64,000 nt of DNA from Notolepis coatsorum (GCA_963971535.1 OZ020590.1:154418177-154482176); one strand, 5' to 3'. Shown: positions 22,020-35,040, counted from the stretch's first letter. Translations and numbers: made by a program. The notes: generated from the sequence alone by a model not told the origin.

Positions 22020-22170
22020 AAGCTAACGGCTGCTCCAACCGTTCGGGTGCTATTGCTTCCGCTCGCGAGACGCCGATCTAACGACGCACGCGATCAGGAG
22101 CGAGCTCCCGGCGGCGCGCGAGAAGCCAAGCTACCCCGCGCCAGGCCACCGACCGGCTAACCGTAAGCTA
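22020..22170. promoter_or_regulatory. CpG-rich patch
   Basis: Dense CG dinucleotides (for example gctcgcgagacgccgatcta and cggcggcgcgcgagaagcc). This could be an unmethylated promoter-like patch inside the inverted-repeat-bounded block, but no gene is seen next to it. Confidence 0.3.
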
Positions 22171-22980
22171 TGAACATGTAAACAATGACATAACACTCAC
22201 CCAGACAGGCCGCCGTTCTGAACCCTCCTCACTTTTTAAGAGAAAAGAGAAAACAAGACGTCAACACCGCTTCACAACGGTGACATTACCACGTCCGGCG
22301 GAATCAGCACAGTACCAACTGGCCTGTATAGCTGACTTTGAACATGAATCTGCCGCTATCGCACATTACATGCACATATCCCCTCGTGAAGGAATACTCT
22401 CATTTGGATATGAAAGATGGGGTCTTAACACGGTGACAGAGAGAATCCACTCGTCCAGAACACACAGGGATCACCAGTGTCAATGGTCGCGGCCCACTAG
22501 TTAAAACTATAATGGTCGCCAGACCAAGGCCTTCTGTCGCCTAGACGGCTAAACAAAGGACCCTAGCCTGGGGCCGGTTTCCATAAACTTTGTCAAGTAG
22601 CCCCCATAGCACTAACAGACAAGTGGAGCCCGCCAGCAAAACACTACTCACCCAACCTGGAACGCACCGCTCCTCACAACAGCGGCATGTCCGACAGTTC
22701 AGCTGTGGCCTGACAGGTTTCACCCCAACAAACACAGCAAGGAACTGCAGTTGAGAAGCATGCAGCGGCGTGCTCCCAATACGAAAACCGGTGGAGGGTT
22801 TGTAGAATGATCATCATCTTCTAGACACTCCAGTACGAAGACAATATCGCCGTATTTTCTCGAAAATAGTGAGAGAGAAAATAAAGATATGATGTCAACG
22901 TATCCTTGTTTCCCAAGCTGTTCCTAATCCAATTTCTTCCATCATGGTGTCAAGTGTGGGGATCTACCGAGGCACCTCTT

Positions 22981-23143
22981 CCTTGTGGTGAAAGCGAGAA
23001 GGAGGAGAGCAGGTGACCACACACCTGCTTATGAAGGTAAGCTGATGAGGGGTGTGGTCAGACTAATACTGGTATTAGAGGTACATTTGTGGTTTATTCA
23101 GTACGCGTGCACGTACGCGAGATAGTGCAGTAGCGATGCCAAG
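22981..23143 (-). repeat. Right arm of the long inverted repeat
   Basis: The reverse complement of 17898-18062, from ccttgtggtgaaag to gtgcagtagcgatgccaag. The two arms are about 4.9 kb apart. Confidence 0.92.
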
Positions 23144-23403
23144 CTAAGCCACTAACGATACAGAACACACTTGTGTGGACTTTCAAAAAAAAAGAAATCA
23201 CAAATGTACATATTCAAAGTAAGCTCACACACAAAATCCAGACTCAATGACCGAAAAAAGGAATAGGCTGAAGCACATGCTTAATGTTTGATGTTTTACT
23301 CAAAAAAATAATTCTTAAGAAAAATCATTGATGATGAAATTCAATGCATTTCTTTCTTTTCTGTGAAGTCTAAACAAAACGACTAATGGTGATAATTAGG
23401 GAT

Positions 23404-23516
23404 CTGCTCTCTGTCCATGGAGCTGAAATATACGGCTCTCTGTCCACAATGCTGAAATACGGCTCTCTGTCCATGGAGCTGAAATACGGCTCTCTGTCCA
23501 CAATGCTGAAATATGT
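23404..23516. repeat. 27-bp tandem repeat, four copies
   Basis: Units starting ctctctgtccatggagctga alternate with units having ctctgtccacaatgctgaaa, so the real period is a 54-base dimer present twice. Confidence 0.85.
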
Positions 23517-23639
23517 GCCAAATACTGTAGATAGGATGAAAGATGTGTTTTCACTGCTCTCTCTAAGCCCGGCATTACATGCAAACATTAGACATTGTGG
23601 ATGTGAGAGAGAGGCAGATGGATTTGTATTGCCATGTTA

Positions 23640-23777
<138 letters not shown>

Positions 23778-23827
23778 CTATCTGTGGCTTTATTATCTAT
23801 GTTGTCTAAATTGATTTGCATTGTTAA

Positions 23828-25193
23828 TGTTGTGAAGGATCAGATTAAACCGAATATATATATTTATTTATGGATATGTATTGAATAGTATTTGTATATC
23901 GTTTGATATCCCTTGTATATTCCTTGTACATATACACGGAATATTCCTTTATTCTACTACAGCCCATAATAGTTCATTCTCTTATTGGACAAAAGGACCA
24001 GGCGCCAGGGACCAGCCCCTGGCGTTCAAGTTCAAAGGTACCGACGAGACATGCCCTTACTAGCCCCGGCTCCGCGCAGGAATACGGCTACCGAAAGCAG
24101 AGTGGCACTATTTGTTCACTGTGCATATAAATATGGCGCAAGAAATGTAGAATTCCTCTTATCCCTTCGTCTTCTACCCAACTAAGTAACAGAACGTGAA
24201 GCCTCACCCCACGATACCGCGTGCGGTGTAGTATGGTCTGTTTGGCCTTAGAATAGCAGTGAGACCTTGTGCGAATTAATAGCTGAATTGCCAGAGTTTG
24301 GCACCGTATTTCTATTAAGTAATAATAGTCTATTATGTATGGTGCATCGTGCGGTTAGAGTTCTAAAGTGAGCAGCACCCCCATCGCTTCCTCGTGTTAT
24401 CTAGAGTCTTAACCAGGTTGGGCAGACCACACGTGGTGCTTTCATCCGAGGAGTTCTAGGCGAGGACCGAGTGGACCTGTACATTGGATTACCTACCCGA
24501 CGACTGCTGAGCCCTATGCGGCATGGAATATATATTTGCTTTGGTACTTTGATTTGTGGAGCGGATAATCGCCAACACTGGTGAGTGTTGGACCTACCCC
24601 GAAAGGAGTCAAGGTGAGACGGCGCTCAGACCAGACTGAGGTCGCCTCGCTTCTTCTTCACTGTGGAGCTACAGCTACAGCCTACAAGAGAGCCAAGGTG
24701 TATTCATCTGTGGATCAAGATTCTACTGCACTGTCTTCTGTACGTGAAGTCTCCCTAGACATCGTTGACCAGACGGGATACGGCCGACGGCTCTCCTACC
24801 CCCCCTACCGGCCTACAACCGGGAGGACCCCTACAGTATATCCAGCTATAATCATTAAGTGACCATAGATATAATTCCCTAAGAGCCAGGTTGTATACTT
24901 GCTTCCTGCGTAACCAGAGATTGGACATTCAGTGTTGATTTGCCTACGAGTACTCATTTGCCTTACAAGAGCATTCAAATCATAAATGTAATGGTGAATA
25001 TTATATGTACCTTTTGCTATATATTAAATATTTGATTATTACCTTTGTGTGGACCTGGTTTCATGGTGGGAAAGTGTTCATCATATTTAGATATCGTGTA
25101 CTGTATGGCCAGTAGTTAAAGTACATAAAGCGGTAGTGGTTTAATGATACCATACTTATCAATACAGTCAGGGAATTGTACCCCTCAGTTACA
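23828..25193 (+). repeat. 5' LTR of BEL/Pao element 2
   Basis: 1366 bases with the same ends as element 1's LTR but clearly diverged from it (roughly 80 percent by eye). It keeps the TATA-like box plus atggcgcaag at about 24125-24142. Confidence 0.95.
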
Positions 25194-25195
25194 AT

Positions 25196-25212
25196 TGGTC
25201 CTTCGAGCCGGA
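25196..25212 (+). promoter_or_regulatory. Primer-binding site, tRNA-Tyr
   Basis: TGGTCCTTCGAGCCGGA, identical to the site of element 1 and at the same two-base distance from the LTR. Confidence 0.88.
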
Positions 25213-25254
25213 GGGTAATTAGTGTAATATTAATATAGTGGTATTAATATTGAA

Positions 25255-28200
25255 ATGGCCTATGATGAACACTCCACGAAACGGTCCTCCTAAAGTAGAA
25301 CGCCCGCAGCGTAGACGACAGCCACCTCAGTACTTAGAGGATTACGCTGCCAGTATACTACCTAGCCTTCTACAAACGGGAAACGCGGTAAAAGTAGAAA
25401 GTAAAATTATGTCCGACCCTATCAACCAGGATACCCCGACCACAGAGGCCCTAGTGGGTTCTAATGTAACTGACCAAGCTCACGGTGGGGACCAGGAGGG
25501 AACTGACACGACTTTACCCCCCGCCAAGACCGAAGAAGTAGTCCCCCAAGAGCTCCGGGAGGAAGACAACCCTTCAGAGATGGAACTCTGCACGGAACAA
25601 GATGAGGAGAGCGCCGAGGAGATAGAACTCCAGGACTCCCCGCAGGGGAACGCATCCCCGACCGGTACTGCCAGGAGCGGCTCACCTCAACAAGCGTCTT
25701 CCCCCAGCGAGGCGGAGAGGATGCTGTCACAGGCGTTCCTCGCCACCCTGACAGCCTCTACCGAACGCGATCGACTTCAGGGTGAACGCGATCGACTTCA
25801 GGGTGAACGCGATCGACTCCAAACACAGCAACGGAGCGAAGAAGAGCACATACGTCTGGAGCTGAGACGCCTTCAGACGGAAGAGAATATGGCAAGAGAC
25901 CGGTCCGACACCCAGCGCGCCGCTGACGGTGCCCAAAGAGAAGCAGAGCGCGACATCGCTCTCATCCAGCGCAAAGCCGAGCGCGACAGACTACAAGGCG
26001 AGCGCGACAGACTACAAGCCGAGCGCGACAGACTACAAGCGCAGCTAATGGAGCAGCTGATCACCAGGGCAACACCCCCTCCCTCCACAAGGGGTTCCAG
26101 GGCCTCGTCAAGACACGTGTCAAGGGCACCCTCCCCTGACCGAGCAGGCGACCTTGAACCCGACCGCCAGAGAGAGCCCACACCCCCCTCCGAACTCCTT
26201 CCCCGACCGGTCCAAGTGAGACCCAGCTACAAGGAAGGAACAGCGGACACCGCGGAGAGGCTAAATAGACGACTACAGGATCTAGAAGACCTGGCAGAGG
26301 AAGAAGAGGGAGAAGAGGAGAGTCAAGCCCGACAGCAGCACATTACTCCACAGGACCAGGAGGTCCAGTACAGCCCAGGCTATACCCCCGCGGCTCTGCG
26401 CTACAGACCCCCGACTCGACTCACGGGTGAGCATGACGCACGACCAGTCCCGAGGAATAGCACCTGGACCAGCGGGCCATGGTACCCCGCCAGTACCAGC
26501 CCACCGAGAGGCGTAAGAGGAGACTCGCCCAGGAGGCCTCTCTTCCAACGCTCACCGATGTGCCAGCCATCCACGGCGTCATACATTGGCACACCGACGT
26601 TTCCAGACTTCACCCATGAGAACCGAGCACAGTACACGGAGCTACGGATGTGCTTAGAGACAATGATGGTGGATGTAGCTGATGAACGCCACAAGTATGC
26701 GATCCTATTGAAGCACCTGAAAGTACCCAGAGCGCACAACATAGCGCTGGCCTATGCCACCTCTACTACCCCATACACCGCGGCTCTAGCAGCACTAGAC
26801 CAAAGATATGGACGTATATGGGATTACGTAATACAAGAGATAAGGCATATTGACCGCCTACCCCCAGCAACAGACAATCGCTCACCAGACGACCTGTCTA
26901 TCAAAGTACAATCCCTGGTAGGGATGCTGGGGGCGCAACGAGAAAAGGGTATGCACGAACTATACGCAAACTTTTAGAGAAGCTGCCGCCCGCCCGACAG
27001 GAGCGCTTCAGGCGGCAAAGAGACCACCGTGATCCTAACGGTCCCGAGCCATCCCTCCTAGACCTAGCCGACTTCCTGGCGAGAGAAGTCAGCAGCCTAC
27101 GGCTGGATACGTTCGTGCGGAGCACACCAAGCTCCAGAGAGGGACCTAGGAGAGTAAACGATGGCCGAAGATCGGTGACTGTCATGCACCAATCAGAATC
27201 AGTACCGAGCAGCAAGAACCACAGTACCCCCTCGATGAAAGAGAAGTGGAAGATGGTGTGCCCGTACTGCGAGAAGGAACACTGGTTGTCACAATGTGAC
27301 CAGTTCAAGAAGATGACCGCTGAAGAAGTGAGTCACTGGATAAAGTCCAACAGGCGCTGTTACCGATGTGCGCGCAGTCACATGGCAGCCGAGTGCCGCC
27401 TAAAGAAGAGGTGTAGTCGGTGTGACGGAGCCCATCTGGATGTCCTACACGACAGTAACAAAAAAAAGCCTGCACCATCCAGCAGCACAAAGGCAAGTGT
27501 TATGTACATTGACCCCGCTAGCAGCAGCGGCGCCCAGGTGCTCTTAAAGGTGGTCCGTGTAACACTGAGTTACCAAGATAAGATCATGGACACTTACGCC
27601 GTCCTTGATGACGGGTCAGAGAAGTCCCTTCTCCTCGCGTCCGCTGCGGCCCAGCTGGGGCTACGGGGGAGCGAGAACCAGATGACTATTCGGACAATAA
27701 GACGAGATCTAAAGACGATAAAGGGCGAGAATGTCTCCTTCACTATCGCAGCAAGCGGGCAGCCCGAGAGACGGTACAGGATTACTAATGCTTTCACCAG
27801 CCAAGAAATAGGACTATCGCAGTACACCTACCCCATCGCCAAGCTGATGGAGAAATATGTGCACCTGCGTCAACTCCCTATCCCGCTCATAGACGGTGCC
27901 ACCCCGACCCTGCTGATAGGCTCCGACCATGCAGACCTCATAGTCCCGATAGACCGGGTCCATACAGGACCCAGAGGTTGTCCTGCAGCAGTCGAGACCC
28001 GCCTAGGATGGACATTACAAGGCCCCCTCGCCAAGTCTCTTAACCGAACAGCAGCCACTAGCTGCCTCCACTCCAGAGCGACAGAAGGAGACACCACACT
28101 CCTGCAGCATGTCGAGAGGCTATGGACACTAGAGACAATGCCCTTTAAGAACGAAAAGAAAGACATTCGTTCTAAGGAAGATATCTACGCTATAGCCCTC

Positions 28201-31200
28201 CTCGAGCACGGGACAAAGAGAGTCAACGTCAACGGAGTGATGAGATACGCAACTCCACTCCTGAGGCGAGAGGGAATGCCCACCTTTCGTGCTACAAAAG
28301 AGGCGACGGAGCGGTAACTATTGAACACAGAGCGGCGCCTAGCCAAAGACCCCGCTCAAGAAGCTGTGTACCGCGCTGAGATTAACAAATTAATCACAGC
28401 GGGACACATAAAGAAAATTGACATTAAAGAGGCCGATCAGACGACCGAATCATGGTACGTGCCGCACCACAAGGTCCACCACAACGGCAAGGATCGCATT
28501 GTGTTTAACTGCAGCTACCAGATCGGATCACAAAATCTGAATAAAGAGCTCTTGGCCGGCCCAACACTCGGCCCCTCCCTACTAGGCGTGCTACTACGCT
28601 TCCGCCAGGACAAGGTGGCTATCAGCGGCGACATCAAAGGGATGTTCCTGCAGGTGAGACTAGTGGAGGAGGACAAGCCCCTGCTGCGGTTCCTATGGAG
28701 AGAGAGGATCGGAGATGAGCACCCAGCCATCTATCAATGGGAAGTCCTCCCTTTCGGAACCACATGCAGCCCATGCTGTGCTACGTTTGCACTGCAAAAG
28801 CACGTCGCAGAGGACCCAGCAGCAGATGAAGAGGTCCAACAAAGTGTGACAAATAGTTTCTACGTGGACAACTGTTTACAAAGCGTCTCGACGCCAGAAG
28901 AAGCCGAGGCTCTCCTACTCAAGCTCCGCGCCTCCCTGATCAAAGGCGGCTTTGATCTCAGGCAGTGGGCCAGCAGCGACCCGCAAGTACTGCGCAGCCC
29001 CTCCCCCGAGGACAAGGCCGCGAGCAGCGACACCTGGATGGCGACCATCCCAGGAGAAGCCCAAGAAATGACACTAGGACTAGTCTGGCGCTTCAAAACA
29101 GACTCGCTCCATTATAGACACAAACCCCTGACCAAGGAGCAGGGAAGGTCGACGGCAATACCGACAACCAGACGGAGTGTATACAGAACACTCGCCAGAC
29201 AATATGACCCGTTGGGATGTATTCTACCTTACACCACCAGGGCAAAGATGATTGTAAGAGCGCTATGGGACAAAGACCAGGGCTGGGACGATCCCATACC
29301 CGAACACCTTGCATCCACATGGAGAGAGTGGGAGATGGAACTCCGCTCACTCCCAGGTGTTAATATACGCCGCAGCTACTTCCCACCCACAGTTAGGCCA
29401 GAGACATGCAAGATCGACCTGCACGTATTCAGCGACGCCTCCGAAGTAGCCTACGGTTCGGTGGCTTACTTGCGTGCCCGAGAGGAGGGAGGAGAAATAC
29501 ATACTGCTTTCATCCTGGCTCGCTCAAGAATAGCCCCACGCAAGCAACAATCTATCCCGCGTCTAGAGCTCTGCGCAGCCCTAGCAGGAGCGCAGCTCGC
29601 CACGTTAATCCAACGTGAACTCACCATCCCGGTGCAAAGAACAATCTTGTGGTCAGACTCCACGACCATACTCACATGGATCCGGTCTGATTCGTGCAGA
29701 TACAAGGTCTTCGTGGGAGTCAGAGTCACAGAGATTCAAGAGTTAACAGAAGTAACCAGCTGGAGGTATGTGGACACCAAACACAACCCAGCTGACGTCA
29801 TCACCCGGGGAATGTCCCTGGATGACCTCACCCGTCACAACCTCTACAGTGACGGGCCAGAGTTCCTCAAGCTCCCCGAAGAAGAGTGGCCTACACCCAC
29901 CCCACGGGAGGCGAGTAAAGAGGAGGCAGAGAACAAGAAACCTATGTTCTGTGGGTTGACACACACACTCGTCCCCACAGACCCGGTTCTAGACGATTGC
30001 CTCACCCTAGAGAGTGCGCAGCTAAAGACATTTCTGTGGCACCACCCAGAGGTTCAGCCCACAACTGACATTTCAGCAGCTGACTACGAAGAAGCAGAAC
30101 TCCTTCTACTACAACGAGCCCAGAGAGACTCGTTCCCCGAGGAGCTAGCCTGTCTACAGGGAGCAAAGCCCGTCCCATCAGACAGCAGACTGCTCCACCT
30201 GGCACCCGAGAGTGACGCCCATAGTCTCATCAGAGTGGGTGGTCGTCTGCGGAGAGCACCAGACTTACCGGATGACGTTAAGTACCCGATAGTCTTGAAC
30301 AGCCGACATAAGGTCACAGAGCTGATCATAAAGAAATACGACGAGGATGTGCACCACGCAGGGGCAGAGAGAGTCTTCGCGGAGATCAGACGTCGTTATT
30401 GGATACTGCAAGGGAGAGAAGCAGTGCGGCGCTTCCAGCGAACCTGTCTAGACTGCCGTAAGTGGCGCGCGCAGCCCAGTATACCCCGGATGGCTGACCT
30501 ACCTCCCTGTCGCCTCCGACTCGGCGACAAGCCCTTTCACTCCACCGGTATGGACTGTTTTGGCCCGCTGTATATAAAGAGAGGAAGAGGAACCGAGAAG
30601 CGGTGGGGTATTGTATTCAAATGCATGACCACCAGAGCGATACATATCGAACTCCTCCCAACCATGAGCACAGACTCATTCCTTATGGCCTTCCGAAGAT
30701 TCACATCACGGAAAGGAAAACCGTCTACATTGTTGTCTGATCACGGGACAAACTTCAAAGGCGGAGAAAGAGAGCTGAGAGAGAGCTTCCAAGCTATGGG
30801 CCCAGAACTTAAGACCCACCTCGCTCCATCCCAGATTGACTTCCAGTTTAATCCCCCGAACGCACCTCACTTCGGTGGAACCTGGGAACGAGAAGTACGT
30901 TCCATAAAGACAGCCCTGTACGCCGTGCTTGGGGCCCAGACCGTGGCGGAAGAAGTCCTAATGACAGTCCTCACGGAGATCGAGGGAGTATTGAACTCAA
31001 AGCCCCTCGGTTACGTCTCAAGTGATGTAGCAGATGTCGACCCAGTCACCCCCAACACCCTCTTGATGGGGCGGCTGGACCCCGCGCTACCACAGACAAT
31101 GTACAGGCCTGAAGAAGCGAACGGCCGAAGAATGTGGAGGTACAGTCAAGTACTGGCTGACAAGTTTTGGAACAGCTTCCTACTCCACTACCTACCGTCT

Positions 31201-31461
31201 CTACAGACCCGCCAGAAGTGGGTAAAAGAGAGAGACAATTTGACAGAAGGAACAGTCGTCATGATTATCGACCAGTCACTACCCCGAGCTATGTGGCCGG
31301 CTGGCCGCGTAAGCAAAGTGATCACCGGTGCCGATGGAAAGGTCCGAGCAGCTGAAGTGCTCGTCCAAGGACGGACTTACACCCGACCCGTGGCGAGGCT
31401 AATAGAACTGCCAAGGCTCCCCGATACTATCGATGACGACCATGACCCTATGACTTTGTGA
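25255..31461 (+). pseudogene. gag-pol region of BEL/Pao element 2 (broken)
   Basis: The domain series is that of BEL/Pao: a Gag N-terminus with several RDRLQGE coiled-coil repeats (about 25750-26050), a DUF1759 Gag core (FPDFTHENRAQYTELRMCLE, about 26590-26980), zinc-knuckle-like cysteine clusters including CYRCARSHMAAEC (about 27255-27450), a DUF1758 retropepsin-like domain (YAVLDDGSEKS, about 27540-27900), reverse transcriptase (ISGDIKGMFLQV, LPFGTTCSP, FYVDN; about 28430-28900), the Pao A17/RNase H region (FSDASEVAYGS), integrase (HHAGAERVF, GMDCFGPL, LLSDHGTNF, GGTWEREV; about 30290-30920) and a DUF5641-like end. It would encode a single Gag-Pol polyprotein in the intact ancestor. About two breaks; treated as a fossil. 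Confidence 0.93.
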
Positions 31462-31554
31462 GTTGACTGACCCTTACAGCGGACATTGAGTAGTGGACAG
31501 TGCGGTTAATCTGTCTCTGCTTAGCTAATTAGGTGGGACTAATTAGGGGGCGGC

Positions 31555-32926
31555 TGTTGTGAAGGATCAGATTAAACCGAATATATATATTTATTTATGG
31601 ATATGTATTGAATAGTATTTGTATATCGTTCGATATCCCTTGTATATTCCTTGTACATATACACGGAATATTCCTTTATTCTACTACAGCCCATAATAGT
31701 TCATTCTCTTATTGGACAAAAGGACCAGGCGCCAGGGACCAGCCCCTGGCGTTCAAGTTCAAAGGTACCGACGAGACATGCCCTTACTAGCCCCGGCTCC
31801 GCGCAGGAATACGGCTACCGAAAGCAGAGTGGCACTATTTGTTCACTGTGCATATAAATATGGCGCAAGAAATGTAGAATTCCTCTTATCCCTTCGTCTT
31901 CTACCCAACTAAGTAACAGAACGTGAAGCCTCACCCCACGATACCGCGTGCGGTGTAGTATGGCCTGTTTGGCCTTAGAATAGCAGTGAGACCTCGTGCG
32001 AATTAATAGCTGAATTGCCAGAGTTTGGCACCGTATTTCTATTAAGTAATAATAGTCTATTATGTATGGTGCATCGTGCGGTTAGAGTTCTAAAGTGAGC
32101 AGCACCCCCATCGCTTCCTCGTGTTATCTAGAGTCTTAACCAGGTTGGGCAGACCACACGTGGTGCTTTCATCCGAGGAGTTCTAGGCGAGGACCGAGTG
32201 GACCTGTACATTGGATTACCTACCCGACGACTGCTGAGCCCTATGCGGCATGGAATATATATTTGCTTTGGTACTTTGATTTGTGGAGCGGATAATCGCC
32301 AACACTGGTGAGTGTTGGACCTACCCCGAAAGGAGTCAAGGTGAGACGGCGCTCAGACCAGACTGAGGTCGCCTCGCTTCTTCTTCACTGTGGAGCTACA
32401 GCTACAGCTACAGCCTACAAGAGAGCCAAGGTGTATTCATCTGTGGATCAAGATTCTACTGCACTGTCTTCTGTACGTGAAGTCTCCCTAGACATCGTTG
32501 ACCAGACGGGATACGGCCGACGGCTCTCCTACCCCCCCTACCGGCCTACAACCGGGAGGACCCCTACAGTATATCCAGCTATAATCATTAAGTGACCATA
32601 GATATAATTCCCTAAGAGCCAGGTTGTATACTTGCTTCCTGCGTAACCAGAGATTGGACATTCAGTGTTGATTTGCCTACGAGTACTAATTTGCCTTACA
32701 AGAGCATTCAAATCATAAATGTAATGGTGAATATTATATGTACCTTTTGCTATATATTAAATATTTGATTATTACCTTTGTGTGGACCTGGTTTCATGGT
32801 GGGAAAGTGTTCATCATATTTAGATATCGTGTACTGTATGGCCAGTAGTTAAAGTACATAAAGCGGTAGTGGTTTAATGATACCATACTTATCAATACAG
32901 TCAGGGAATTGTACCCCTCAGTTACA
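31555..32926 (+). repeat. 3' LTR of BEL/Pao element 2
   Basis: 1372 bases. It differs from the 5' LTR by one additional copy of a 6-base gctaca repeat and a few substitutions. Confidence 0.95.
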
Positions 32927-32931
32927 GTTAA

Positions 32932-33164
32932 TATGGTCGTATGTGAATGTATACTAGTGTCACAGTGAGGGAACTCCCAATGTGATGGTTGCTTTTAGAT
33001 CTCCAACACTTGGCTGACAAGGGAGGAACAGTGCAAACACAACTTTATTACAGTGAAACTGTCACACGAGGTATTGTGTTATTTTCATTTAAAGGTGGGC
33101 GGGAAGGGCGGGCTTTCTTTGACTGTTTTTGGTATTTTTTGTACTTTTGCCGGATATGTTTTGT
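32932..33164. other. Unassigned spacer after element 2
   Basis: No gene is recognised. The right half already resembles a LINE 3' region, but I cannot place its start. Confidence 0.35.
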
Positions 33165-33370
33165 ACTGTCGAAGGACTACAGATGAAAATGAGCTTTCTG
33201 CTAAATCCGGTGCAACCATCTTGTTTACTACACGTTATTAATAGATGTCTACCGCGCTCCCTACCTGTGGAACAAATTACCTGCCGTCATCAGGGGCGCC
33301 TGCTCTGTCGAAGCTTTTAAATCCCTGCTTAAGACTCATCTTTTCTCTCTCTCCTTCAACCTACCTTGAT
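33165..33370 (+). mobile_element. LINE fragments
   Basis: gaaggactacagatgaaaat and gagctttctgctaaatccgg match a frequent fish LINE 3' UTR motif also seen at about 51045. Directly after it, plus-strand translation gives VYRAPYLWNKLPAVIRGACS and VEAFKSLLKTHLFSLSFNLP (33248-33365), a CR1/L2-type reverse-transcriptase C-terminus. Two truncated retroposed pieces therefore lie end to end. Confidence 0.65.
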
Positions 33371-33414
33371 CTCACCTGGTCGGGGACTGACCTTTAGATT
33401 AATCTGTGTAGTTT

Positions 33415-33698
33415 AGTTATGGTACAGGGTACTACATGGTACCACTGGGTAGTTTACTATAGGGTAGTTTAGTTAGGGTACAGGGTACTACATGGTACCA
33501 CAGAGTACTACATGGTACTGCATGGCACTACAGGGTACTACATGGCTCTACATGGCACTACATGGCACTACATGGCACTACAGGGTACTACAGGGTACTA
33601 CGGGGTACTACATGGCACTACGGGGTACTATAGGGTACTACATGGCACTACGGGGTACTACATGGTACTACATGGCACTACAGGGTACTACATGTCTG
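33415..33698. repeat. 10-bp minisatellite
   Basis: Decamers of the tacatggcac, tacagggtac and tacggggtac types repeat from about 33480 to 33698. A looser beginning at 33415 contains ggtacagggtactacatggt twice. The period of ten keeps the frame open without coding for anything. Confidence 0.9.
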
Positions 33699-33733
33699 CT
33701 CCTTTGCAGCACCACAAACATGGGAACTCTCTA

Positions 33734-33787
33734 ACCCCCCCCCCCCCCCCTCTTTCCCCCCCCCCCCCCCTCTTTCCCCCCCCCCTC
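33734..33787. repeat. C-rich runs
   Basis: Three C homopolymer runs are separated by tcttt. Base counts here are likely uncertain. Confidence 0.9.
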
Positions 33788-33821
33788 TTTGCGCCGCCCC
33801 TGTGCCTCAAATAGATCCGCT

Positions 33822-33913
33822 ATTAACTCTATCTTTAATCTTTCAAAATGTTCAGTTGCTATCGCTATTAGCTCTATCTTTAATCTTTCAAAATGTACAG
33901 TTGCTATTGCATG
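33822..33913. repeat. 46-bp tandem duplication
   Basis: Two copies of about 46 bases containing ctatctttaatctttcaaaa. Confidence 0.85.
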
Positions 33914-33949
33914 CACTCATCTGTGTTTCACCACACACATGAGTGCATG

Positions 33950-34303
33950 CTTACCAACTGTCCGTCTGCAACACTACTATCACCAACATCTAAGAAGGGA
34001 GATCCCCCCTTGAATGGCCCTTCTAAGGTTTCTCTCCTCCACACTGCCTGTGGAGCTTTTTTCCCTATTGTTAGGTTTTAGTGAGTTTTTCCTTACCTTC
34101 GCGTGGGATATGTCTGGGAGTGCTTGCATTCTTTCATTTATTTGCATTCATCTAAAAATGTTTGGACCTTATGGTGTTCTTGTTCTGTTCTTGACTTATT
34201 GTTATGTTTTCTTCTTGACTTGTTTAAAGAAGACCTGTACGGCCCATGGGGACATTAACGTGTGTTGTCGGGCCCTATAAATACATTTGATTTGATTTGA
34301 TGT
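33950..34303 (+). mobile_element. LINE 3' UTR with TTTGA tail
   Basis: ggtttctctcctccacactg, gtgagtttttccttacc and, at the end, cgggccctataaatacattt followed by gatttgatttga are the standard 3' UTR and tail of a widespread teleost CR1/L2/Rex1-type LINE. No coding part remains. Confidence 0.75.
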
Positions 34304-35040
34304 GCACACTATCCTTTTCATAAACCAATACAACAATTTTTAATACAGGCACTACTATGGAGGGGGATCTCTAGGCCGGGGCAACCAAAAAACACAATAA
34401 CACTAACAAAAGAAACAAATAGAAATAACCACAACTCAAAAACAGGGTAGCACACTCGGTTAGAACAATCCTTAACGTCTAGACATGACAAAGTGTTGCT
34501 TCTTTCTGTTCTGTTAGCACTCTTTGTCTACAAGGCCCTCTACTCTACTCTGGACCAGGGATGCGTCGCTCATGGGACGGGGTTGCACGACGTGCAACCA
34601 TGCTTTTGTGAGCAGAAGCGCGTGCACGCACATGCACGGACGTGCACACCGGAATGCGCTGCACTCGACTGATGCGCCAACTCGCTAAGTACCCACCTGG
34701 CTACTTTGCATATCAATAGCGCCGGTCGTCAGGTGTGTGTGTCCCCCATACATTCACACAAAACTTGGCACTGTCTTTAGTCTCTGCTTACGCGATCAGA
34801 GGAACATTTATGCGGCGCATGCGCCCGGGAGCGCGTGCACGTGGCGTCATTAGCGTGCGTGCAACCAGTCAGCCAATCAGCAATGCAACACTGCTCTGGA
34901 CGACAGTTGTTGCACGACATACACTGATAAAAACGGTTCCACTCTATTCCCTCACAAGGACTTTATACGTTACCGGATGTAAACACCTACTGTAGCTGGT
35001 TTAGCTCTGGGATTCACAGTCTGTGCACGACAACAACTTG
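34304..35040. other. Unassigned sequence before the gap
   Basis: No gene is recognised. A stretch near 34600-34700 and 34820-34860 is rich in CpG and gcacg motifs. The 86-codon frame at 34735 has no known match by eye. Confidence 0.4.

Larger units (their letters stand above)
18143..23166. mobile_element. Unrecognised 5-kb element with terminal inverted repeats
   Basis: The 42 bases at 18143-18184 (starting gttctgtatcgttagtggct) are the exact reverse complement of 23125-23166. The interior is GC-rich over its left half, carries two 5S rRNA-like sequences in the same orientation, and has a CpG-rich patch near 22020-22170, yet no frame resembling a transposase, integrase or host protein was found. 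The longest frames (up to about 200 codons) overlap on both strands and lack recognisable motifs. It may be a large non-autonomous DNA transposon, a captured genomic segment between two MITEs, or a satellite unit. I could not find a target duplication at these ends. Confidence 0.5.
23828..32926 (+). mobile_element. BEL/Pao LTR retrotransposon, element 2 (nearly whole, broken)
   Basis: The LTRs are 23828-25193 (1366 bases) and 31555-32926 (1372 bases), both TGTTGTGAAGG to AGTTACA, flanked by the 5-bp duplication gttaa (23823-23827 and 32927-32931). The primer-binding site (tRNA-Tyr) is at 25196-25212 and the polypurine tract agggggcggc at 31545-31554. By eye the LTRs differ at about four bases plus one short length difference, so the insertion is recent. 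This is the most complete of the three copies: all expected gag and pol domains are represented. The coding region has about two breaks. Confidence 0.95.
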
